Assembly (NCBI GenBank): GCA_036660495.1
Contig: JAVXAN010000006.1
Location: 1-27,630, forward strand
Length of the DNA: 27,630 bases
Direction of reading: 5' to 3'
DNA from: JAVXAN01 sp036660495
GTDB lineage: Bacteria; Bacillota_I; Bacilli_A; RF39; UBA660
Shown here: piece after piece, positions 8,211 to 15,981 of the stretch
How the letters are laid out: each line of letters starts with the position of its first letter
Position numbering within the stretch: the first letter of the stretch is position 1
Notes under the pieces: generated by a model
Database searches by the model: none
What the model was told of the DNA's origin: nothing
What the model saw: the letters and a program-made list of their open reading frames with translations, nothing else
Translations under genes and position numbers: made by a program

Positions 8211-9167
8211 AAAAGTATATATTTTTATAGTATCATTTAAAATGTCTTTATTATTACTAATGGTTTTCTTAAAATAATTATAGGTGTTATGGTTAATTAT
8301 TATCTTTTTTTCATTATAAATTTTTTCTAATAAGTCATCAACGTTTAGTTTGTTAAGAACTTTATAAATCCAGTTATTAAAATCACCATCATTAAGAAGT
8401 TCCATAAAAACACTTTCAATATCTAATAATCCATTGCTTGATACCATTTGAAAAAAGTTTTTTTCAACAAAATCACAACATCCACCGTTATCAAAAAGCG
8501 GACAAATTCTTGTTTTTTTATCATTAGTTATTACTTTGAAATTATGAGGGAAACGGTCACGATTATTAGTTAAGGTATCAATAAAAATCGTTTTTCTTAA
8601 AAAAGAGGCGTGGTTTATTACATTTGCTTTTTTTATCATATCTTTTATTTCAATTTTTTGAACTATCTCTGGATATGGGTTTAAATGTTGTGATCTAAAA
8701 ATACTTTCTAAATTATAATAATCATTTAATGATTCTTTTTGATTTAAAAAAGAAAGGCTAGCAATATATAATTTGTTTTTAAAAGTAACTATATCATAAT
8801 TAGCACAGGAAATATTTAAGTTTTTAGCAAGATACATAAACATTAATTCTAAAAACGCGTTATCAAGATTATCTTCTTTTAGAAAAACTTTAGAACCATT
8901 ATTTAATAAAATCCAAAAACCGTTAGAATGCCCACCGCTGTTTTTTTTGTTAGATATAATAAAAGGTGTCTCATCAAGTTTAATAAAGCCATCCCTATCT
9001 CTTTCTATGTTTTTATCAAAATAGTGTTTTGAAGAAGCGTTAAAATGGTAACTATTAAAAAAATCATTTTCAAGGTTTATATCACATCTTGTTGCTGTTT
9101 TTTTGTAATTTTCAAATAAGTTGTTTTCTGTTAATGTTTTTACTATTAATTCGTCATCTTTATACAT
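8196..9167 (-). CDS. HipA-like (CtkA-like) kinase-fold protein, standalone
   Basis: 323 residues with the layout of a HipA C-terminal kinase domain. A glycine-rich segment GGHSNGF (about 78-84) is followed by K97 in VFLKED, the likely ATP-binding Lys. A helix with E-L-M-F-M-Y-L-A comes next. The catalytic loop is LTNNRDRFPHN (D204, N209), and the metal-binding loop is PLFDNGG (D226). HipA-family Ser/Thr kinases normally have N-x-D-R-H-x-x-N; here the His is Phe206. There is no HipA N-terminal subdomain and no HipB-like DNA-binding partner next to it, so it resembles single-domain CtkA-type kinases more than a complete hipBA toxin module. Target unknown. The AAGAAGGGA ribosome site lies just before the ATG, and the gene has its own promoter. 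Confidence 0.68.
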   Translation of the reverse strand: MYKDDELIVKTLTENNLFENYKKTATRCDINLENDFFNSYHFNASSKHYFDKNIERDRDGFIKLDETPFIISNKKNSGGHSNGFWILLNNGSKVFLKEDNLDNAFLELMFMYLAKNLNISCANYDIVTFKNKLYIASLSFLNQKESLNDYYNLESIFRSQHLNPYPEIVQKIEIKDMIKKANVINHASFLRKTIFIDTLTNNRDRFPHNFKVITNDKKTRICPLFDNGGCCDFVEKNFFQMVSSNGLLDIESVFMELLNDGDFNNWIYKVLNKLNVDDLLEKIYNEKKIIINHNTYNYFKKTISNNKDILNDTIKIYTFKKRT

Positions 9168-9198
9168 TATAAAATTAATCCCTTCTTAAATAAACAAT

Positions 9199-9227
9199 AC
9201 TATATCATAAAGCTTTGAAAAAGTAAA
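9199..9227 (-). promoter_or_regulatory. Promoter of the HipA-like gene
   Basis: Minus strand: -35 TTTACT (9222-9227), 17-nt spacer, -10 TATAGT (9199-9204) with a TG extension. It lies back-to-back with the nifJ promoter and overlaps it at 9215-9227. Confidence 0.6.
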
Positions 9228-9243
9228 AAAATAATGTTATAAT
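9215..9243 (+). promoter_or_regulatory. nifJ promoter
   Basis: -35 TTGAAA (9215-9220), 17-nt spacer, -10 TATAAT (9238-9243) with TG at 9235-9236. A near-consensus promoter 25 nt before the TTG start. Confidence 0.75.
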
Positions 9244-9254
9244 TAACAATAGTA

Positions 9255-9271
9255 GAGGGTGATAAACTTTG
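9255..9271 (+). promoter_or_regulatory. nifJ ribosome site and TTG start
   Basis: GAGGGTGAT (9255-9263) lies 5 nt before TTG (9269-9271). No ATG lies at a suitable distance in this frame before MDGNEA, and conserved sequence (KYKVMDGNEA) begins directly after the TTG, so TTG is the likely start. Confidence 0.7.
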
Positions 9272-12200
9272 AAAAAGTATAAAGTTATGGATGGTAATGA
9301 GGCTTGTAGTTATATTTCTTATTTATTTAGTGAGTTAGCGGGAATATATCCAATAACGCCAGCTTCATCAATGGCTGAAAAAATAGATGAGTTAAGTTCT
9401 AAAAATTTTAATAACTTATATGGTAACCCGGTAAAAGTTATTCAAATGCAGTCTGAAGCTGGTGCTATTGCAGTTGTTCATGGTGCTTTACAAGCAGGTA
9501 CGTTAGCTACTACTTTTACCTCAAGTCAGGGACTTCTTCTAATGATTCCTAGTATGTATAAGATTGCTGGAGAAGCTCTTCCTTGCGTAATAAACGTAGC
9601 AGCAAGATCACTTGCAAGTCACGCACTTAGTATTTTTGGGGATCATCAAGACGTTTATGCAACAAGGCAAACTGGTTTTGCAATGATGGCTTCATCTAGT
9701 GTACAAGATGTAATGAACTTAACTGCTGTTTCATACTTATCATCAATTGAAAATAGGATGCCAGTATTAAATTTTTTTGATGGTTTTAGAACTAGTCATG
9801 AAATGAAAAAAATAGAAATACTAGATGGATCAGATTTAAAATATTTATTAAACCGAAAAGCGTTAACTGATTTTAAAAAAAGGAGTATGCTAGCAAGTAA
9901 TGTTGTTAGGGGAACTACTCAAAATGATGATATATATTTTCAAAATATAGAAGCTAAGAACTTAGATTATAAAAATATGCCAGATGTGGTAAACAATTAT
10001 ATGAATAAGATTAATGATTTAACTGGTAAAAATTATAAACCATTTAATTATTATGGTGATCCTAATGCTGAAAAAATAATAATAGCCATGGGATCAGTTT
10101 GTGATACTATAAAAGAGGTAATTAACAATGAAAAAGATAAACTAGGGTTGTTGGAAGTCCATTTATACAGGCCATTTAGTAAAAAGTATTTTTTTAATGA
10201 ATTGCCTAAAACGGTAAAAAAAATAGCGGTACTAGATAGAACAAAAGAAGCAGGTTCAGCCGGGGAACCCTTATATTTAGACGTTATAAGCATGTTTGTA
10301 AACAAAAGTATAGTTCCTAATATAATTGGAGGAAGGTATGGCTTATCTGGAAAAAACACGGATACGGCTTGTATAAAAGGAGTTTTTGACTTCCTTGATG
10401 ATGAACATAATTTTACTGATTTTACCGTGGGTATAGAAGATGATTTAAGTAATAAAAGTCTTATAATTCCTAAGTATAATATAAAGCAAAAAGGAACAAG
10501 GGAAATTATTATATATGGGTATGGGTCAGATGGAATGGTTAGTGCCTCAAAAGATGTTATTTCAATATTAGGTAATAATACTGAGGCTTTTGTTCAAGGA
10601 TACTTTCAGTATGATTCTAAAAAAAGCGGGGGTGTTACAAAAAGTCACTTAAGAGTGTCTAAAAACGATATAAATAGTCCATATTACGTTGCTTCGGCAA
10701 ATATTTTAGTATGTACAAAGGATTCATATTTATTAAAATATGATGTTGTTAACCAGCTAAAAGAAAACGGAACATTTATTCTTGTTACGTCTTTATCAAA
10801 AGATAACTTAATAACTTTTTTACCAAATGAGGTGAAAAAGGTTATTATTGATAAAAACATAACTTTTTATACCATTGATGCTTTTGGAATTGCTGAAGAA
10901 AACGGTATAAATAACAAGATAAGTACCATTATTGAAACAGCTATATTTAAAGTGGGTAGTCTTGTTAATTATGAGGCTATTAAAAACAAAATTCAGGAAC
11001 AAATAATAAGAAAGTTTTCTAAAAAGGGAAATGATATTGTTAATGCTAACCTTAAAGCAATCTTACAAGTAGATGAAGCTTTAATAAAGGTTGATATTAA
11101 TATTGTTGATTTAAAAGAAGATGAAGTTATTAAAACGTTTATTACTAACGATAAAATATTTAATTATACTTCAGCATTAAGAGGAGAAGAACTTACGGTT
11201 GGTGACTTTCAAAATCATAAAGATGGTAGTTTTAATCCAGCTACTACTAAATATGAAAAAAGATCGATTGCTAAGATGCTCCCATGTTGGAATAAGGACT
11301 TTTGTATTGAGTGCAACCAGTGTTCTTTAGTGTGTCCCCATGCGGTTATAAGACCTTTTATGTTAACTAAAGAAGAAGTTGATAGATATGATTTAAATAG
11401 TAAAGTTAAACCAGTAATTGGTAAAGAAAACTTGTATTATTACATGGCAATATCTGCTGAAAATTGTACGGGATGTGGAGTGTGTGCTTCTGTTTGTCCA
11501 GCTAAAGAAAAAGCTATTACTATGAAGTGTGAACAAGAAGTAGAAAAAAGAAGTGTCGATTTAATTTTTGAAAACGTGAAAAATAAAAACGTTGTTTCAA
11601 AAAGTACGGTAAAAGGATCTCAATTTGAAAAACCATTATTTGAATTTTCAGGAGCTTGTGCTGGATGTGGTCAAACACCATATATAAAATTATTAACGCA
11701 GATAATTGGTAAAAACCTTGTAATTGCAAATGCTACTGGATGTTCCTCTATTTATGGAGGAAGTCATCCAGCTATGCCATATTCTGTTTCTTGGGCTAAT
11801 TCTTTGTTTGAAGATAACGCTGAGTTTGGTCTTGGAATAAAGATGGGCGATGAAACCTCAAAGGAAAAAATAAAATCCATCATAGATTCTTCTGAATTAA
11901 CCGAGGATAATCAGTTGTTAGTAAACAAGTGGTTTAATAACATGAATGATTATGAAACTTGTAAAGACGTAATGGAGAATCTTGATTATTCAGAATTAAT
12001 GCCACTGGAAAGAATAAAAGAATACTTACTTCCTAAATCAATTTGGATTATTGGTGGCGACGGATGGGCCTATGACATTGGTTATGGAGGTTTAGATCAC
12101 GTGCTTTCAAGTGGTGAAGACGTTAACATATTAGTGTTAGATACTGAAGTTTACTCTAATACTGGAGGCCAAACGTCTAAGTCAACTAGGGAAGGTGCTG

Positions 12201-12685
12201 TTGCTAAATTCTCATCTACTGGTAAAAAAACTCAGAAGAAAGATTTAGCTAGAATGGCGATGGTCTATGATAATGTTTATGTGGCTTCAATTTGTTTGGG
12301 TGGAAACATGCAACAGTCAATAAAAGCAATAGAAGAGGCTGAAAATCATAAAGGACCTTCACTTATAATTGCGTATGCCCCATGTATAAATCATGGTATA
12401 ATTTCAGGGATGAAAACAAGCATAGCTGAAGAAAAATTAGCGGTTGAAAGTGGTTACTATCCAATTTTTAGATATAATCCAAAAGAGGATAAGCTATTGC
12501 TTGATTATAAAAATCCGGATTTTAATAGGTATGATGAATTACTAAACAATGAAAATAGGTATGTAATGTTAAAAAATATTAATCCTCAAAAAGCTGAAAC
12601 TTTATTAAAAATAAATAAAGAGCAAGCTATAAAGAGGTTTAATTATTATTTGAAACTTTCACAAAAAGAAACAAGTTTATTATAA
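9269..12685 (+). CDS. nifJ: Pyruvate:ferredoxin (flavodoxin) oxidoreductase
   Basis: A 1138-residue single-chain PFOR, slightly shorter than the usual 1,170 or so. It oxidises pyruvate with CoA to acetyl-CoA and CO2 and reduces ferredoxin. Domains in order: the pyrimidine-binding domain with YPITPASSM, the gamma domain, the ferredoxin-like segment with two 4Fe-4S sites (C679-IECNQCSLVCP and C733-TGCGVCASVCP), and the TPP pyrophosphate domain with CAGCGQTP (C797, proximal cluster), GGDGWAYDIGYGG (from about 929) and SNTGGQTSKST. All cofactor motifs look intact. The gene starts with TTG and its terminator overlaps its stop codon. It is a central anaerobic energy enzyme and indicates a fermentative lifestyle. 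Confidence 0.97.
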   Translation: MKKYKVMDGNEACSYISYLFSELAGIYPITPASSMAEKIDELSSKNFNNLYGNPVKVIQMQSEAGAIAVVHGALQAGTLATTFTSSQGLLLMIPSMYKIAGEALPCVINVAARSLASHALSIFGDHQDVYATRQTGFAMMASSSVQDVMNLTAVSYLSSIENRMPVLNFFDGFRTSHEMKKIEILDGSDLKYLLNRKALTDFKKRSMLASNVVRGTTQNDDIYFQNIEAKNLDYKNMPDVVNNYMNKINDLTGKNYKPFNYYGDPNAEKIIIAMGSVCDTIKEVINNEKDKLGLLEVHLYRPFSKKYFFNELPKTVKKIAVLDRTKEAGSAGEPLYLDVISMFVNKSIVPNIIGGRYGLSGKNTDTACIKGVFDFLDDEHNFTDFTVGIEDDLSNKSLIIPKYNIKQKGTREIIIYGYGSDGMVSASKDVISILGNNTEAFVQGYFQYDSKKSGGVTKSHLRVSKNDINSPYYVASANILVCTKDSYLLKYDVVNQLKENGTFILVTSLSKDNLITFLPNEVKKVIIDKNITFYTIDAFGIAEENGINNKISTIIETAIFKVGSLVNYEAIKNKIQEQIIRKFSKKGNDIVNANLKAILQVDEALIKVDINIVDLKEDEVIKTFITNDKIFNYTSALRGEELTVGDFQNHKDGSFNPATTKYEKRSIAKMLPCWNKDFCIECNQCSLVCPHAVIRPFMLTKEEVDRYDLNSKVKPVIGKENLYYYMAISAENCTGCGVCASVCPAKEKAITMKCEQEVEKRSVDLIFENVKNKNVVSKSTVKGSQFEKPLFEFSGACAGCGQTPYIKLLTQIIGKNLVIANATGCSSIYGGSHPAMPYSVSWANSLFEDNAEFGLGIKMGDETSKEKIKSIIDSSELTEDNQLLVNKWFNNMNDYETCKDVMENLDYSELMPLERIKEYLLPKSIWIIGGDGWAYDIGYGGLDHVLSSGEDVNILVLDTEVYSNTGGQTSKSTREGAVAKFSSTGKKTQKKDLARMAMVYDNVYVASICLGGNMQQSIKAIEEAENHKGPSLIIAYAPCINHGIISGMKTSIAEEKLAVESGYYPIFRYNPKEDKLLLDYKNPDFNRYDELLNNENRYVMLKNINPQKAETLLKINKEQAIKRFNYYLKLSQKETSLL

Positions 12686-12695
12686 ACTTGTTTTT
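12668..12695 (+). terminator. nifJ terminator overlapping the stop codon
   Basis: AACAAGTTTA (12670-12679) pairs with TAAACTTGTT (12683-12692) and is followed by TTT. The nifJ stop (12683-12685) is inside the right arm. Confidence 0.85.
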
Positions 12696-12716
12696 AGCAT
12701 ATTTATAAGTTATAAT
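12688..12716 (+). promoter_or_regulatory. Possible promoter of the rRNA methyltransferase gene
   Basis: TTGTTT (12688-12693), 17-nt spacer, TATAAT (12711-12716), 17 nt before the ATG. The -35 is embedded in the nifJ terminator. Confidence 0.5.
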
Positions 12717-12733
12717 TAAACGGGTGATAAACA

Positions 12734-13996
12734 ATGAATTTAATAACAATAAAAATAGATGAAATATATGAAACAACTATAACTTCACTTGAAAATGAAG
12801 GATCTGGAGTGGGAAAAGTGAAAGGTATTACGGTTTTTGTTTCAGGCGCTTTAGTAGGTGAGACGGTAAGAGTTAGAATAACGCAAGTGAAAAAAAATTA
12901 TGCAAGGGCAAAACTAATTGAGATTATCTCACCTTCAATAACGCGTGAAAAATCTGAATGCCCATATTATGGTAAGTGCGGAGGATGTAACTTAAGACAT
13001 CAAACGGAAAAAGAAAATTTGAATTTTAAAAAAGCTAAAATAGTAACTGCGTTAAAGAGAATTGGTAAAATTGATGCTGAAGTGCAAGATGTTATACCGT
13101 CTTTAAAGGTTAATAATTATAGGAATAAGGCTACATTTAAAGTGGAAAAAAACAAAATAGGTTTTTATGAAGAAAATAGTTATAGATTAATTGATATTGA
13201 TAATTGTAAACTTTTAGAAGAAAACATTAACCAATGTTTAATCCATATAAGAAATTATATAAAATCAAATGATAATCAAGTTAAAATGATAACAATTAAA
13301 TATAGCAATGCTTTTGGTAATTTATTGGTTGACGTATTTAGTGCGGATGAAAAAGATGAAAGAATTATAAAATATTTAATTGATATGGATAAAAACGTTA
13401 AAACCATTATATTTAATGATCAAGTAAGGTATGGTGATGGATACATCAATCAAATTACTAATTCACTAATGTTTAAGTGTTCAGCTAAATCATTTTTCCA
13501 GATAAATACAGTTCAAACGGAAAAGCTGTATGATACGGTAATGTCTGTTGCAAATTTACAAAGAGATGATGTCGTTTTAGATTTATACTGTGGAACTGGA
13601 ACTTTGACAAATATTATTGCTAAAAAAGTTAAAAGGGTAATTGGTATAGAAATTATTCAAGACGCGGTTTTTGATGCAAAAGAAAATGCTAAGGTTAATT
13701 CGATTAATAATGTTAAGTTTCTTTGTGGGAATGTATTAAATGAAATAAAACATATAAATGCTAAGGTTAATGCTATATTTATTGATCCACCAAGAAAGGG
13801 AGTTGAAAAAAGCACATTAGAAGTTGTATTAAAAATATTTCCTAAAAAAATAATTTATATATCATGTAATCCGGTAACTTTAGCAAGAGATTTAAAAACA
13901 TTAGGAGAAAAATATGAAGTTACTAAAGTTATTCCAGTTGATATGTTTCCAAAAACTAGCCATATTGAGTGCGTATGCGTTTTAAATCGTTGCTAG
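12734..13996 (+). CDS. rlmD: 23S rRNA (uracil-5-)-methyltransferase, RlmD/RlmCD type
   Basis: 420 residues of the TrmA/RumA family, which transfers a methyl group from SAM to C5 of uracil in 23S rRNA (U1939; in Bacillus one enzyme, RlmCD, also does U747). Seen in order: an N-terminal TRAM RNA-binding domain (about 3-60), the 4Fe-4S ligands C76, C82 and C85 in CPYYGKCGGC, a central RNA-binding region, SFFQINTVQ, the SAM-binding motif LDLYCGTGTL, IDPPRKG, and the catalytic Cys in YISCNP with a C-terminal general-base region (HIECVCVL). Whether it modifies one or both sites cannot be read here. The ribosome site is GGGTGAT before the ATG at 12734; translation ends with TAG. Confidence 0.92.
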   Translation: MNLITIKIDEIYETTITSLENEGSGVGKVKGITVFVSGALVGETVRVRITQVKKNYARAKLIEIISPSITREKSECPYYGKCGGCNLRHQTEKENLNFKKAKIVTALKRIGKIDAEVQDVIPSLKVNNYRNKATFKVEKNKIGFYEENSYRLIDIDNCKLLEENINQCLIHIRNYIKSNDNQVKMITIKYSNAFGNLLVDVFSADEKDERIIKYLIDMDKNVKTIIFNDQVRYGDGYINQITNSLMFKCSAKSFFQINTVQTEKLYDTVMSVANLQRDDVVLDLYCGTGTLTNIIAKKVKRVIGIEIIQDAVFDAKENAKVNSINNVKFLCGNVLNEIKHINAKVNAIFIDPPRKGVEKSTLEVVLKIFPKKIIYISCNPVTLARDLKTLGEKYEVTKVIPVDMFPKTSHIECVCVLNRC

Positions 13997-14030
13997 ACTT
14001 TATAAAATAAGTAAAAAAACTATTCTTAAG

Positions 14031-14063
14031 TTTATTAATAAAGCAAAAAGCTTTATTAATAAA
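14031..14063. repeat. Perfect 14-bp inverted repeat between rlmD and ywbE
   Basis: TTTATTAATAAAGC (14031-14044), loop AAAAA, GCTTTATTAATAAA (14050-14063). The arms match perfectly, but no T-tract follows on either strand, so it is not a standard terminator. It sits 31 nt before the ywbE start. It may be an mRNA 3'-end or leader hairpin, or an operator. Confidence 0.75.
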
Positions 14064-14093
14064 AACTGATTTGTAAAAGAAAGAAGGAAAAAT

Positions 14094-14288
14094 ATGAATA
14101 ATGCTACTGTGCGCAGCAATGTAAAAATCGGGTCAGAAGTATTAATTGTTTTAAAAGAAGATCAAAAAAGTGGTAAACTTACTAGAGGAACTGTTAAACA
14201 AATACTAACTAATTCAAGCAACCATTCTAGAGGAATAAAGGTAATGTTAACAAACGGAATGGTTGGAAGAGTTCAAAAATTTATTTAG
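14094..14288 (+). CDS. ywbE: YwbE family protein
   Basis: 64 residues closely following Bacillus YwbE: N-V-K-I-G-S-E-V-L-I-V-L-K-E-D-Q-x-S-G-K-L-T-R-G, then ILTNSSNHSRGIKV and G-M-V-G-R-V. The family is a small conserved beta-rich protein of unknown function in Firmicutes, probably a nucleic-acid- or ribosome-associated fold given the basic surface (inference). AGAAGGA precedes the ATG. It is followed 24 nt later by the GGCT-like gene and is probably cotranscribed with it and the C45 gene. Confidence 0.9.
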   Translation: MNNATVRSNVKIGSEVLIVLKEDQKSGKLTRGTVKQILTNSSNHSRGIKVMLTNGMVGRVQKFI

Positions 14289-14312
14289 AAGGTTAAAAAG
14301 GTAACGATTAAA

Positions 14313-14855
14313 ATGAAAATAATATCGAAAAAGTACTTAGATCAAAATTTTAGTGATGAAGAATACGTATGGTATGCTTGTTATGGATCTAACATTAATT
14401 ATGATAGGTTTATGTATTATATAAGAGGTGATGAAACTGAAAAATATAGCACTAAAGCAGGGTGCAAAGACAAAAATGAACCTCTAGAATTCAAAAAATA
14501 CGTTTTTAAATGTCCTATTTATTTTGCCGGATATAGCAAAAGGTGGGGTGGTGGAATGGCTTTTTTAGATTATCAAAACAGTGGTCACTCTTTTGGAAAA
14601 ATATATAAAATTAAAGTAAGCCAGTTTAAGGGAATCTTAGAACAAGAACAAAGATGTAAATTATATGATGCTATAGTATATGTTGATAATGTAGAATCTT
14701 TAGCAGTATTTACTTTTACAGCTAAAGAAAAATTAAACGATTTAAATTCCCCTAGCCATTTATATTGCCAAGTAATAAAAGAAGGATTATTACAAACTTA
14801 TAAAGAGTTAACAATTACTAAAATAAATCAATATTTTAAGGATAGTAGTATTTAA
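14313..14855 (+). CDS. Gamma-glutamylcyclotransferase-fold (AIG2/GGCT-like) protein
   Basis: 180 residues. VWYACYGSNINYDRF (Y24-G25-S26-N27) is the substrate-loop signature of the GGCT/AIG2 fold, which in known enzymes splits gamma-glutamyl-amine or gamma-glutamyl-amino-acid bonds, releasing 5-oxoproline. Downstream, KCPIYFAGYSKRWGGGMAFL and SFGKIYKIK match the beta-barrel strands of the fold. The catalytic Glu is likely in the EQEQRC segment or just before it, but I cannot assign it firmly. The ribosome site AAAGGTAA is weak and distant. It sits 17 nt before a C45-type hydrolase gene; the pair suggests amide-bond metabolism (inference). Confidence 0.65.
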   Translation: MKIISKKYLDQNFSDEEYVWYACYGSNINYDRFMYYIRGDETEKYSTKAGCKDKNEPLEFKKYVFKCPIYFAGYSKRWGGGMAFLDYQNSGHSFGKIYKIKVSQFKGILEQEQRCKLYDAIVYVDNVESLAVFTFTAKEKLNDLNSPSHLYCQVIKEGLLQTYKELTITKINQYFKDSSI

Positions 14856-14872
14856 GACTTAGAGAGGGTAAC

Positions 14873-15895
14873 ATGATAAAAATTTTTGAAGTTCAAGGAA
14901 CAGATTATGAAATGGGATGTCAAATTGGGAAACAATTTAAAAAATATTTACAAAAGGCAATTAGAAAATATGAAAAAAAGTTGGATAGTAAAGTAATTTA
15001 TTTAAAAGTAAAAGAAATGGAAGATAAATGTAAAAAAGATTATCCAAGGTGTTTAGAAGAAATATATGGTAGGGCTGATGGATCAGAAGTATCAAGGGAT
15101 GCTATGTTATTAATGTTTTTTCCAGAAGTATATAAAAAAGCAGATGGATGTACAACACTTATTTTTAAAAAAGAAAAAGATAATTTTTTGTTTTGCCATA
15201 ATGAAGATGGTAAAAGTTATAATTCTAATAACGTGGCACTAATTAAGTATAATTATAAAAATTTTTGGGTAGTAGCGTATACAATGGCTGAAAAACTAGC
15301 AGGCAATGCTTTTACGTATAATAGCTATGGACTTGTTTTTTCTAGTAACTATATTTTTGATACAGCAGTAGACCTAAATAATATATCGAGGTATATTGCT
15401 GTAAAAGAAGTAATTAATTCTAGTAGTGTTGAAGAGGCTGTTGATAAGTTGGAAAAATGTAAAGTTGCATCACCTTTTAGTTTAAATATATTAGATGTTA
15501 ACTTAAATATTGCAGTTAATGTAGAAAAGGATATTGAAGGAACATACGTTACTAAAATTAATAATCGTTATGCAAGAGCAAACCATTTTATTGCAAAATC
15601 CGAAGGATTACCTAAAGAACCAATAAGTTCGAAGTTTAGATATAATAAGGCTAAAGAATTGTTAACATCTTTAAATAAAAAAGAAAGTTCAATTACTAGT
15701 TTGATAAATATTTTAAGTTATGAAACAAGAGATTATTATTCTTCGATTTTTAAAGATCCTAATAAGTATAAGGGTAATGGTGTAACAGTTGCTAATTTTT
15801 CAATTGAGAGTAAAACAAAAAAAATCAGAATTCATGATTATTTAAATGATAATGTTTTTATTTTTGACTATAATAATTTTATGAAAGATAGTTAA
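14873..15895 (+). CDS. C45-family Ntn hydrolase (acyl-CoA:6-APA acyltransferase-like)
   Basis: 340 residues. The pattern ADGCTTLIF with C93 after a Gly, followed by FCHNEDGKSY, is that of the acyl-CoA:isopenicillin-N acyltransferase/C45 peptidase family. There, autocleavage at G-C exposes Cys as an N-terminal nucleophile. Further family marks are YARANHF (about 235) and SKFRYNKAKELL. Bacterial members cleave or transfer N-acyl groups on small amides; the substrate here is unknown. No signal peptide is seen, so it is cytoplasmic. AGAGAGGG lies just before the ATG. It is last in the ywbE-GGCT-C45 series, and no clear T-tailed terminator follows. Confidence 0.8.
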   Translation: MIKIFEVQGTDYEMGCQIGKQFKKYLQKAIRKYEKKLDSKVIYLKVKEMEDKCKKDYPRCLEEIYGRADGSEVSRDAMLLMFFPEVYKKADGCTTLIFKKEKDNFLFCHNEDGKSYNSNNVALIKYNYKNFWVVAYTMAEKLAGNAFTYNSYGLVFSSNYIFDTAVDLNNISRYIAVKEVINSSSVEEAVDKLEKCKVASPFSLNILDVNLNIAVNVEKDIEGTYVTKINNRYARANHFIAKSEGLPKEPISSKFRYNKAKELLTSLNKKESSITSLINILSYETRDYYSSIFKDPNKYKGNGVTVANFSIESKTKKIRIHDYLNDNVFIFDYNNFMKDS

Positions 15896-15918
15896 AATGG
15901 TTGTTTTATCAATTTAAT

Positions 15919-15947
15919 TTGCATTTAAAAGATAAAATTGTTATACT
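15919..15947 (+). promoter_or_regulatory. Promoter of the AI-2E-family gene
   Basis: TTGCAT (15919-15924), 17-nt spacer, TATACT (15942-15947) with TG at 15939-15940. It lies 34 nt before the ATG. Confidence 0.7.
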
Positions 15948-15981
15948 AAAAGTATAAAATAATGGGAAGTAAGGAGAAAAA

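Noticed and set aside
10051..10359. A 102-codon minus-strand frame opposite nifJ
   Set aside because: Antisense to conserved PFOR coding sequence with no family resemblance and no ribosome site.
15904..15937. Inverted repeat TTTTATC ... GATAAAA around the -35 of the AI-2E-family promoter
   Set aside because: Seven base pairs across a 20-nt gap, all but two pairs A-T; likely chance in this base composition.
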